From Ustilago trichophora (Eukaryota; Basidiomycota; Ustilaginomycetes; Ustilaginales; Ustilaginaceae): 64,000 nucleotides of DNA. Below the pieces are notes generated by a model. The model was not told the DNA's origin. It made no database searches and saw nothing but the letters and a program-made list of their open reading frames with translations. Positions 38,554-47,400 of the stretch are shown in pieces. Location of the stretch: positions 1 to 64,000 of the forward strand of contig OOIN01000042.1 of assembly GCA_900323505.1 (NCBI GenBank), given 5' to 3'. Position 1 is the stretch's first letter; each line of letters starts with the position of its first letter. The position numbers were made by a program, and so were the translations under genes.

Positions 38554-40743
38554 TTAGCTCGAGACAAGCAAAGCGTCCACTGCTGCTTCCTCATCAGGGT
38601 CTGCAGCGGCATCTGCGACGTTGCTCGCTGAATCGCCGGAGATTTGATTACGGCCGATCGAATCCGAGACATGCGACGTCTTGGTTTCGGCTGCGGTCTC
38701 GTGCATTTGGTGTGTCGAAGCGATTCCATGGTCATAGCCAAGCTTGACAGAGCCTCTGGAAGATGCTGTCTGACCACTAGGCGTAGGAGACGTATCAGGG
38801 GCCGACCGTTGCGGGCGTTTTCGCAATGGAAGCTCTGCCCAGCATTCTTTGCGACATGTCGGACAGGTGACCCACTTGCCAACAGTGGTGCGCTCGTCCT
38901 CCTCGACATCTGCGTCTGCCGACTGTGAAGCATTCTGATCACAAGCGACAGAAGAGGACCTATCCCCGCCGCCAATGATGGCGTCTAGGTCGCTTGCATG
39001 CAGGAGATCGTTCTCAACGCGCATGCTGGTGCAAAGACAGTCAAGATGGACTTCATGTCGACATGGTGTGAGCTTGACAAGGTCAGTTGTGACGCCATCG
39101 CTGGTTTCAGGAAGATCAAGGTGACCGTTGTCACCATGTGACGACACTGGGTAGCGCGGAAGACAAGCAGGGGCGTCGCAGCGCCATCCCCGCTGACGTT
39201 CTCGAGCACGAACGTCTTCTCGAAGAGTTGTGTGAACTGGCGCAGAGGAAGTTGCAGCCGATTTCGATGAGGATGAGGGAGGCGAGGTTGCTTGCGTAGT
39301 GTGATGCGTTGTGGTCGGATCAAGGCTGGCGCGACAGAAGGGACAGGTCCACTGCGAAGGAGGAAGCTTAGCCAACCAATCGCGCAGGCAACCAGCATGA
39401 AGCGTGTGGTGACCGGGACAGGGCACGGCGATAACAGCTTCATCTTGGCTCCTGGGTCCGTCGATCCATTCTGGTCGGTCTTCAGCCTCGTAGTTGTCGA
39501 GGCAGACGCCGCAGCCGAGCAGAGCATCTTGGTCATCGGCGCTTGAGGCGTCAGCAAAGCCGCCGATGCTACCCATGCCAAGCCTAGCCATACGAGCGCG
39601 TAGCTCTGCATCAGCGCGCTCGAGCTGCTTGACATACTTTGCAGCCAATTCCGGGTCCGGCTGCTGAGGCTCAGGTGGAGCGGTGAAGTGAATATCGAGT
39701 ATGATGCGAAAAGGAGGACCAGCAACGAGACGTGGTTGCTGTGAATCGGGAGCGTCGGGCGACGGACCACCTGGAGGGCTTCCGGGGGTCACTTGAGCGA
39801 TAGGCCAAGCGGTCTGAGTGTTGGCATCGTAGATGAAGGAGAAGGGCAGGGGTGAAGCTCCAAAGGGGACAAACAGCGGCGAGATGGGAATATGGCCCTC
39901 GGGATGAGAAGGAGAGTGCGGACTGGCAGATGTTGCACTTGTGTTGGCGCTCGGTTGATCGGTAGGATGCATAGTGGCCTGAGAGGAGCTTCCGTGACGG
40001 TCGGGCGATGCTGGAGAGGTGTTGAGTGAAGGCTGTGAGTCACTTTGTCTCTGGATGTTGGGCTGCGAATGTGGAGACGGATCAGACTCTCGACGAGGCA
40101 GTGGCTGTGGATGGAAGGCCAAGAGTGCGGGATTGCCATCTGGACCGGTGAAAGGCAAGCGGAAGAAGACAGGAGGGCGTGGTAGTCCACTCTCGTCTGT
40201 GTCTGAACGGGTATCAGAGGCATGTGGACGTTGAATAGTAGGATGAGATGCTGGAGCTGGTTCAGCTGTGGATTGTGCAGAACGAGATTCCATGTGCTGC
40301 CTTGTATGAGTTTCCGGAGATGGTGGATGTGCGGAAGTGTCAGAGATACCAGAGGCACGAGCAGGCGCGGATGTGTCGGAGTCTCGTGGCAGCTGAGCAG
40401 GATGACTGGAATCAGGGGGGCTATGTGGAACTACATTGCGAAGTCTTGCCATAAAGTTCTCCCAAAGCGTTGTGATAGGTGCAGCTTCGGTTTGTGATGT
40501 AGAGGAAGCCGGGTGCCGAGTGCTAGAGCCAGAGGAAGAGGCTGGATGGGGGTGATGAGCTGGGATCGAGTTGGAAGCGGTTGCGGAAGTTGATGCAGAA
40601 GTGGATGATGATGGTGGTGGTGCGATTTGTTGTGTGTCCGACGACGATGGTGCCGATTGCGCGTTGTTCAGCTGCGGCTGGTCATCTGAAGCTCGAGGCG
40701 GAGAGTTGAGATTCGAAGATGAGGAGGAGGATGGATGCTCCAT
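38554..40743 (-). CDS. RING-H2 protein, probable ubiquitin ligase
   Basis: This is a 729-residue frame starting at the ATG at 40743. The first 400 residues are Ser/Pro/His-rich and likely disordered. A RING-H2 follows: CGVCLDNYEAEDRPEWIDGP opens it, CPGHHTLHAGCLRDWL supplies the histidines and CPFCRASLDP closes it. A second partial zinc site comes later (LTPCRHEVHLDCLCTSM and WVTCPTCRKECW), separated by an insert of about 50 residues. A split or second RING-like finger is plausible. The architecture resembles cytosolic RING-H2 E3 ligases, with no membrane segment. The substrate is unknown. Confidence 0.75.
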   Translation of the reverse strand: MEHPSSSSSSNLNSPPRASDDQPQLNNAQSAPSSSDTQQIAPPPSSSTSASTSATASNSIPAHHPHPASSSGSSTRHPASSTSQTEAAPITTLWENFMARLRNVVPHSPPDSSHPAQLPRDSDTSAPARASGISDTSAHPPSPETHTRQHMESRSAQSTAEPAPASHPTIQRPHASDTRSDTDESGLPRPPVFFRLPFTGPDGNPALLAFHPQPLPRRESDPSPHSQPNIQRQSDSQPSLNTSPASPDRHGSSSQATMHPTDQPSANTSATSASPHSPSHPEGHIPISPLFVPFGASPLPFSFIYDANTQTAWPIAQVTPGSPPGGPSPDAPDSQQPRLVAGPPFRIILDIHFTAPPEPQQPDPELAAKYVKQLERADAELRARMARLGMGSIGGFADASSADDQDALLGCGVCLDNYEAEDRPEWIDGPRSQDEAVIAVPCPGHHTLHAGCLRDWLAKLPPSQWTCPFCRASLDPTTTHHTTQATSPPSSSSKSAATSSAPVHTTLREDVRARERQRGWRCDAPACLPRYPVSSHGDNGHLDLPETSDGVTTDLVKLTPCRHEVHLDCLCTSMRVENDLLHASDLDAIIGGGDRSSSVACDQNASQSADADVEEDERTTVGKWVTCPTCRKECWAELPLRKRPQRSAPDTSPTPSGQTASSRGSVKLGYDHGIASTHQMHETAAETKTSHVSDSIGRNQISGDSASNVADAAADPDEEAAVDALLVSS

Positions 40744-41803
40744 TTTGATAGGACAGATAGCGGCATAGGATGGTAGATTGCAAAAGTAGGATTGATGCGT
40801 GATGATTTGAGGATGTAGAAAGGGCTTAAAGTATGGGATGTGGTTGCCAGATGAAAGTGGGATGAAAAGACGGATGAGGCGGTGCGGTTGTGCAAATAAA
40901 TCTTGTAGGCTAATTGCTGGTGCTGCTGCTGCTGCTTATTTCCGGCCGGCCTGGAATTGATAGCCGATGTGTAACACAGTCAACTGGGCTCCACTTGTTT
41001 CTGTTGGAATGTCGTGGCTTGTGATTGTTTTAACGACGAGCTGATCGCCAGACAAAGCTCAGGGTGAACATTGAAAGCGGAACGAATTTGTTCGGTTGCT
41101 TGTTGAAGGCCAAAGTTACAGTTAGCCGAAGCCAGAGTCTGTATGCTTCCACGTCGTACCTCTGTACGATATGAGCTAATCTGTATTGGCCGTGTGACAG
41201 CTTCCACGACCTTCTGGCAGTATCGCGATTGATGATATTTTCGATCGTGTGAGATCGAGTCGCAAATCACATCTTGCTCAAAGATGCACAGTTGCGTACA
41301 GCACTCTACTGAGACTCTGTTTGAATTCAACAGGGTCCAAACTTGATGTGGTGCATTCAACTTTCAACTCGAATCAACACCAGGTATTACAAAAACTAGA
41401 AGCCCAATTTCTTTGCTGCATGCACCCTGCAGATCATCCGAAAGCCACTCAGGGGCATGCTGCTATCTACTGCACAGTACTTTGAGCTCTCCTATCCTCG
41501 TTGGCTTTGTCCCACCACCTATACTTAACCCCTGAAGTAATGGACTCAATCGTCTTGCTCTTCAACTCGAGTCTCTTCACTTTGCACGGCTGTCTTTGTA
41601 TTATGAGTCTTCGTATGCTCATTCCTTGAGCCTTTCTTACACACACATTTCTCTATCTTTGACCGCCAGTGGCACAAATAATAACACCATCACCCGCTCG
41701 CTCAATATATATCCACAGCGCTAGTTGCCATTCGTCGTTTGCCACTCGTCACGCACACACAACATACTGCCCACTGTGCTCTTTCGACAGCAGAGTGATA
41801 GCA
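40744..41803. other. Divergent promoter region
   Basis: No gene is supported. There is a short GCT repeat at 40920-40937 and an isolated ACAGTAC near 41474. Confidence 0.5.
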
Positions 41804-44800
41804 ATGTCCACTACTGCCTCGGCAAGGCCATCACGCTCGGCGCTGCCTCGCTCGCTACCTACCGTCACTCTCTTTAGCCATCCTGCCGCCCGCCTCGTCA
41901 AAACAGTCCCACAGCTATTGCCTCCTGCCCGCGTCAACGGCCATGTTCCCAAAGACACCCTCGGTGTTGGACGTGCGTCCTCATCTGATGTCATTCTCAC
42001 CGATGTCTATGGTCCTCTGTCCATCCTTCTTGTTCCCGATCCGCTCGATCCCACCATCGCCACCCTCGTCCTATCCGTTGGCTTCCAGGACGCATTGCTC
42101 CACGGTGCTGCAAGACGCTTTGTTCTTCCCTTTCGCTCTTTTCAACGCGACCAAGTCTCCGGCCAGCTCATCTCTCAGTCCAAGATTAAAGCTTTCGACG
42201 CCGCGGATCGCACCATCTACCCAGGCCTTGGCGCCGGCCCCAAAGGCTTGGACGGTGGCAGCTTCTGGTTCTTCGAAGATGTCGGCGAGGAAGGTGCATT
42301 CGACAGGTACAGGTGGGAGAAAGATGGCGTTTCTCGTCGTGCAATCTGGACAGTATGGCTCATTAGCACCCCAGCCCCTGTTGTTCTCCATGTCCAGAAC
42401 CTCCTCCAGTCCTACCCGGCGTCCGTCCCTCCCCTTCCGCCGTGGTTGAAGGAGAACAACGGCTTCCCTTGGCAGGACAGCTACATTGCTCTCAATCAAG
42501 CTCCAAAGCTTACGCTCCCTATCGACGAGGACAGGATTCCACCCAACATCGATGACATTGCTGCCGAGCCTTCAACCTCGCCTACAGTCCCTGTCTCACA
42601 TCGATCTTTGCCCTCGATCCCTCACAGCCCAACCAAGCCAGAGCATCTTTGCGTCGATAATCACGAAGCATTCCAGCAAGCATCAGCAGCTACAGCAAAA
42701 GAGACAGATGATCATGTCTCGACCTCGCACACCTTTCAAGAGGCCACGCTCACACGGAATCATCAAGTAGCTCTTGCCGGCGGTGTCGCTGAAACGACTC
42801 TCGCAAACGCTCAGAGCACACAAAGTACACCAACAAAGTCAAAGCTTTCAGTGCGGTCACAACACCTGCGCGATGGATCTTCTTCTGTTACTATTGGTGA
42901 TGCACCCGAGGTCATCTTGCGCAACGCAAGCCGTGCTGCCACCATTCCTCAATATAGAAACAGCTTGGTCGCCGTCGATAACCTCACAGGACAGATCATT
43001 GGCGTCTTGGCCTCGCAAATCAATCTCGACTTACCACCTGCGGATCCCAATCAGCTCGAAGAAACAAACAGCAGCGATGAGGCCAGCGCTGACGTGAAGG
43101 AGGAAGATGAAGCAAAGACTCCTCTCGACGAGCACACTCGCATCCTGCAGCACAAAGCGCCCGAGCCCGCTCTAGATCTGCGTACCGATCAGGCTCTGTT
43201 GTCCAAGGATCCTGTTGTCCTTGATGTCAATGAAGACAACTTGGTTACGCCTCGACCTAGCGCTTTCGTCTATCGCGATGCAGCGACCACATGTGTTTCA
43301 TCACGACCTCTTTCCATCCTTGCCGCAGACACGTTTGCACCACCGCCCTTGCCTCCAAAGCAGTCAGCACTTCGCGGTGCTCGTATGGCAGCCGGTTCCA
43401 GCCCAGATATTGCTCCCTCGCGCCGCACCAGCACTGCTTCAGCCGCCTTCTTCAGCGCAGATTCGGACGCCGAAGCCATGTCCAGCTACGACTCAGATGC
43501 GCTCGAAATCGATGCTCGCACCATCACTCATGATAAGCTTCCTGCAAGCTTTATTTCGATCCGTGGAGGGGCAGCCAATGACATTGAAAGGCACCGACCA
43601 GAGCTGCTTCAAGACTGTGATGCAGACGACGGTGCGGCTTCTGACGCCAGCGGCAGCACGGTTGGGGGACCTGCTGTTCGTATGTGGCGTAAGGCAAGAG
43701 GCAAGACCAAGAAGAAGCCTAGCTCCAAAGCTGCCACTGCCACCAACCCTTCCGCCCACATAATTCAGAGCTTCAAATCTAGGCAGGCGAGCGAGTATTC
43801 GGATCGCACAAGCAAAGCGGAAACGGCTCTGGAAGGCCTTTCCGACATCGATGCCGACATCGATGCAAGTATGCAGGCTGAGCAAAACGCACAAGCCAAT
43901 CTCGACTTGGCTCCCAAAGAACAGTCTGATGGAGCGCCGATTGCTGAAGACCGCACCATCCATCTGGCCAGACCTAAAACTGGGCCAGGGTACCACCTCC
44001 CTCGCACAGGCCTACGTACGGATGAAGTGCGCTCCATCGAGGACCGCGTCTGGCGCGAGGCCCTCGACGGTGGACAGTTGCCCATCGACGCACCGTACAC
44101 CCACCTGGCAGCTCGTGGCGATGCGGGCTTCTACCCATCTTCGATCTTGTCGAGCCCACGCTCGTTCACAGATGGTTCTGCCATCGAGCTACTTTCTGCC
44201 GAAGACAAAGCTCGCCAAGCGCGAAAGAAGGAACGGAAGCAGAATCAGCAAAACCAGCGCGCAGAGAGGCTCAAGAACATGCAAGGTGGCACGGTACTCA
44301 TCGAGTTCCTTGCTGGGTCTAGCCGAATTGGTGCAAGCCTGATCCGCAGTGCTGGGCTCGATGGAGGCAGCGCTGACCTCGATCACACAGTCGAGACATC
44401 GAAAGCAGAGACAGCGTCAACGTCGAACGATTTGGCCTCCAGTGTGCTTGACTATGTGCCTCTCCTTCCGCAACACCTGCTGTCATTCTTCGGACTTGCC
44501 TCTTCCCTCACGTCACCATCTGCAGCCAAAGACAACATCATTCTTCCCAGCTCGAGAACTGAGGGGCCTGCGGCAATGGCGACGTCTAGCTCATACCTCC
44601 CAAGCCTTCGCCTCTCTGCATTCGGCGGCTTGCTCAGCGAGGCATCCGACTGGGTCTCGAACCTCTTCACTTTCAACACATCCGCGCCCTCTTCCAACTC
44701 TGTTGAAACTACTGAAGCTGACGCACCAGCGGATCTGTCAAAAGCCGAAGAGTGGGAATACGCGATCCCAGACTTTGACCCGAACAGTATGGCGAGCACA

Positions 44801-45058
44801 CCAAGACCGATCTACCGTCGCAAACGACCCATCCCGTCTGCGATGAACGGGTTCAACATCAACAAACTCACTGATTCCCCCTCAACCAAGGCCAACGATG
44901 CTCCGGAATCAGAGTCATCTTCACCACAGCACCGACCGGGCGCAGGATCAGCAGTGGCAAACGAACAACGCTACTCGATCCTTCACATTGACAGTCTCGG
45001 CATCGGGCGCAGAGCATTCCTTCGCGGCATGCCTGAGCTTGAAGGTCTCCGATTTTAA
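41804..45058 (+). CDS. INP1-like protein (possible peroxisome inheritance factor)
   Basis: The ATG at 41804 (MSTTASARPSRS) is preferred over the frame's earlier non-family leader, giving 1084 residues. The N-terminal block VTLFSHPAARLVKTVPQLLP, then YGPLSILLVPD, a Val-Leu-rich strand ending SVGFQDALL, and RRFVLPFRSF follows the order of the Inp1 domain (a TLFS-type opening, a GPLxIY-type strand, then FVLxI). Inp1 holds peroxisomes in the mother cell cortex in yeasts. The match is by pattern only and several typical residues (the tryptophan/cysteine block) are absent. The remaining 800 residues are Ser/Ala/Asp-rich, with basic coiled coil (QARKKERKQNQQNQRAERLK) and a weakly hydrophobic segment near 930. 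Confidence that the gene is real is high; the family is tentative. Confidence 0.75.
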   Translation: MSTTASARPSRSALPRSLPTVTLFSHPAARLVKTVPQLLPPARVNGHVPKDTLGVGRASSSDVILTDVYGPLSILLVPDPLDPTIATLVLSVGFQDALLHGAARRFVLPFRSFQRDQVSGQLISQSKIKAFDAADRTIYPGLGAGPKGLDGGSFWFFEDVGEEGAFDRYRWEKDGVSRRAIWTVWLISTPAPVVLHVQNLLQSYPASVPPLPPWLKENNGFPWQDSYIALNQAPKLTLPIDEDRIPPNIDDIAAEPSTSPTVPVSHRSLPSIPHSPTKPEHLCVDNHEAFQQASAATAKETDDHVSTSHTFQEATLTRNHQVALAGGVAETTLANAQSTQSTPTKSKLSVRSQHLRDGSSSVTIGDAPEVILRNASRAATIPQYRNSLVAVDNLTGQIIGVLASQINLDLPPADPNQLEETNSSDEASADVKEEDEAKTPLDEHTRILQHKAPEPALDLRTDQALLSKDPVVLDVNEDNLVTPRPSAFVYRDAATTCVSSRPLSILAADTFAPPPLPPKQSALRGARMAAGSSPDIAPSRRTSTASAAFFSADSDAEAMSSYDSDALEIDARTITHDKLPASFISIRGGAANDIERHRPELLQDCDADDGAASDASGSTVGGPAVRMWRKARGKTKKKPSSKAATATNPSAHIIQSFKSRQASEYSDRTSKAETALEGLSDIDADIDASMQAEQNAQANLDLAPKEQSDGAPIAEDRTIHLARPKTGPGYHLPRTGLRTDEVRSIEDRVWREALDGGQLPIDAPYTHLAARGDAGFYPSSILSSPRSFTDGSAIELLSAEDKARQARKKERKQNQQNQRAERLKNMQGGTVLIEFLAGSSRIGASLIRSAGLDGGSADLDHTVETSKAETASTSNDLASSVLDYVPLLPQHLLSFFGLASSLTSPSAAKDNIILPSSRTEGPAAMATSSSYLPSLRLSAFGGLLSEASDWVSNLFTFNTSAPSSNSVETTEADAPADLSKAEEWEYAIPDFDPNSMASTPRPIYRRKRPIPSAMNGFNINKLTDSPSTKANDAPESESSSPQHRPGAGSAVANEQRYSILHIDSLGIGRRAFLRGMPELEGLRF

Positions 45059-45644
45059 GTCCTCCCGTACTCTTTCTGCTTGATTTTCTGCCTTTGTGTT
45101 CGGTCAGACTTGTTGGTTCGTGCAGAAGCTTGTGATTCGCCTCGATACCATTTATGACTCCTCGTGATTGTTCTATATTTCTTTTTCACGCTCGAAACGA
45201 TGATATTGACGAGAACAGCGCACTTGGCTTGACAAACACACTGACGTCTGGGAGCAATGCGTGGAAAATCATCACCAGAGCGATTCGTGACTAGACGAAC
45301 AACCAGCATGATTTGTTGCAACAGTCACTCGCTACGCCGTGCTCGAGGCAGAGCCTTGCAATGTAGTGTACCTATCAAGAGCTTATCAGCCTTGATTCTG
45401 TTACGCATATCCAGGATCGATGCTTACAAAGTTGTTCTCGCGAGGATGAAATGCTCTCGTGTATCTTCTGCATGTGCGTAAACAGCGCTGATGAGCAAAT
45501 CAGAAATGCGGAACATCGTGATCTCCCACATGAGCAAAGTCAGTTCACTGCCAAACAACAGTGTTTGAGCGTCACCTCTTTGAGGTGTGATCATTGCAAA
45601 TCTCTGATAGATGCGAGCAACAAGACTGAGATGGCACAAAATGA
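45059..45644. other. Convergent 3' region
   Basis: No gene is supported between the convergent INP1-like and reductase genes. Confidence 0.5.
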
Positions 45645-46739
45645 TCAGGGCTTCGTGCGCGACAGAATCTCGTCGCTTGGCACGCCAGACCAGCCACGCT
45701 TTTCGTAGTCGGCAAGGCTGGCAACCATGTCCTGCACGACGTCCTGAAGTTTAATATACTTGAGACCAAGGACACGGGTGGCCTTGGAACCGTCCAGTTC
45801 GTTTTGCTTGACGGAGGAGCCTTGGCCTTGCTTGCCGATGGGAACTTGTTTCTTCCAGTCAGACGGAATGCTACTGTCGTTGTGGATAATGTCTACAACA
45901 TCTTGGTAGACAAAAGGACCAAGCGAAACGGCAAAGCGGTTTGCGCCAGCGTCTGGACGCACGAGAGCTTCGACGTGGGCGTAGGCCACATCACGCACAT
46001 CAACACAGTTGCCGGCAGGTGCGAGCAGATCTTCCTCCTTCTTGGAGCCGTGCAGGAGGCCCCACACAAAGCCGACCGAGGTATTGAGCTTGTCGGCCGA
46101 ATTGACTTGGTGAAGGATTGGACCAAAGACCAGAGGAGGGTTGATGGTGACGAGGTCCCAGGCTGGCTTGTTCTCGTCGACAAATTGCCAAGCTGCGCGC
46201 TCAGCCATGGTCTTGGATGCTCGGTAGGCATCAGGGCCCTCTTGATCCTTGCCTTTCTTCTCGACGTTTTCAACACTGGAGATGTTCCAGTCTTTTTCGG
46301 TGTACACAATGTGGCCTTGACGAGTAGAATCGAGAATAGCAGCAAATGACGAGGTGATGACCACACGCTTGACGTTGCTGCCGTGCTTGTGGATCGATGT
46401 GAGCACATTGCGAGTGCCGTTGACTGCAGGATTGATCAAAGTTCGCTTGGGATCACCTTGAATGTCGAAATGGAAGGGAGAGGCCGTGTGGAGTACGGCA
46501 TCGACGTCCTTGACAGCCTCGTCAAATGCGCCCTCTTTCTCAAGATCTTCGGCAATGGTGAAGCTGAAGCTATCGGCATACTTTTGAAAGACGCTTTGGA
46601 GGTATTTGCCCTTGTCATCGGAACGGACCGTGGCTCGAACTTTGTGACCGCGTTCGAGCAACTGGTATACACACCAGATGGCGATGAAACCAGACCCGCC
46701 CGTGACAAGAACGTGGGACTTGGGTTGGATGGCTGGCAT
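45645..46739 (-). CDS. NAD(P)-dependent extended-SDR reductase (GRE2/DFR-like)
   Basis: The start is the ATG at 46739 (MPAIQPKSHVLVTGG), giving 364 residues. The cofactor loop is VTGGSGFIA near residue 11. RATVRSD follows the second strand, a position that often selects NADPH. The catalytic Ser is in VVITSSFAA, and the active-site YxxxK is YRASK. NPPLVFGP and NCVDVRDVAYAHVEAL are typical of the dihydroflavonol-4-reductase/methylglyoxal reductase group to which yeast Gre2 belongs. Members reduce aldehydes or ketones and often respond to stress. The protein is cytosolic, without a signal. Confidence 0.9.
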   Translation of the reverse strand: MPAIQPKSHVLVTGGSGFIAIWCVYQLLERGHKVRATVRSDDKGKYLQSVFQKYADSFSFTIAEDLEKEGAFDEAVKDVDAVLHTASPFHFDIQGDPKRTLINPAVNGTRNVLTSIHKHGSNVKRVVITSSFAAILDSTRQGHIVYTEKDWNISSVENVEKKGKDQEGPDAYRASKTMAERAAWQFVDENKPAWDLVTINPPLVFGPILHQVNSADKLNTSVGFVWGLLHGSKKEEDLLAPAGNCVDVRDVAYAHVEALVRPDAGANRFAVSLGPFVYQDVVDIIHNDSSIPSDWKKQVPIGKQGQGSSVKQNELDGSKATRVLGLKYIKLQDVVQDMVASLADYEKRGWSGVPSDEILSRTKP

Positions 46740-47002
46740 GATTGCGAATTTTGACGGACAGTTGGCAGGTGATTGATAGAGGCGGCTGAAGGTGAAGATG
46801 GTGGCAGATCCAACCGAAGCGATCTCACCCCACAAATGATCTCAAGTGCGTGAGCAGGCCTTCACTCTGGAAGCCAATGTCAAAGTCGACACAAGATCTG
46901 CTGAATGTATTGCCGTCTTATCCCTTGGATGATTTGTATCCTTTTCCCACCGCGCACAGACCGGCAAACCTCCACAAGGACCTCATCAAACATGGTCGGT
47001 TG

Positions 47003-47039
47003 TTTTTTTTTTTTTGTTTTTTTTTTTTTTTTTTTTTTT
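47003..47039. repeat. Long T-tract (T13 G T23)
   Basis: A 37-nt tract interrupted by one G, followed directly by a tRNA-like segment. It is much longer than other homopolymers in the window. Confidence 0.9.
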
Positions 47040-47040
47040 C

Positions 47041-47093
47041 AGGCGGTTAGCACTAAGTTGACAGAGGTCCACCGTTCGATTCCGGGTTGGCCA
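47041..47093 (+). pseudogene. Possible 5'-truncated tRNA remnant
   Basis: GCGGTTAGCAC resembles the end of a D-arm, and ACCGTTCGATTCCGGGTTGG resembles a T-arm (B box GTTCGATTCC). The T-stem would be CACCG against CCGGG, with two mismatches, and no acceptor 5' strand is found because the T-tract lies there. It is therefore not a working tRNA gene but may be a relic. Confidence 0.3.
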
Positions 47094-47400
47094 CCCAAAT
47101 TTTTCGCTTCTGTCCACAACACTGTTTTTGCCCATGACGAAAAGGGTCTCGGCAGTTCGCACGCATTCGCGGGACACATCTGCCGACCTCTCCACATCAA
47201 TCTCAACTGTTCCCTTGGCAACCTTTTCATCCTGCCTGCGCAGTTCTATTGCTCATTCATCTTCCCTCCGTCATCGCAGCTCACCAACGTTGGCCCCGAC
47301 TTTTGCAAGAGATCGGATCCGCATTGCTCAAAGCCTCGGTCTACGACGTCTCTGTGTGAAAGTGGGGTTCCCATTTGGTGTGCGCTGGGTCCGTCTCGAA

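Larger units (their letters stand above)
46740..47400. other. Divergent promoter region with T-tract and tRNA-like remnant
   Basis: No protein gene is seen. The striking content is the 37-nt T-tract and the tRNA-like segment that follows it, listed separately. Confidence 0.5.
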
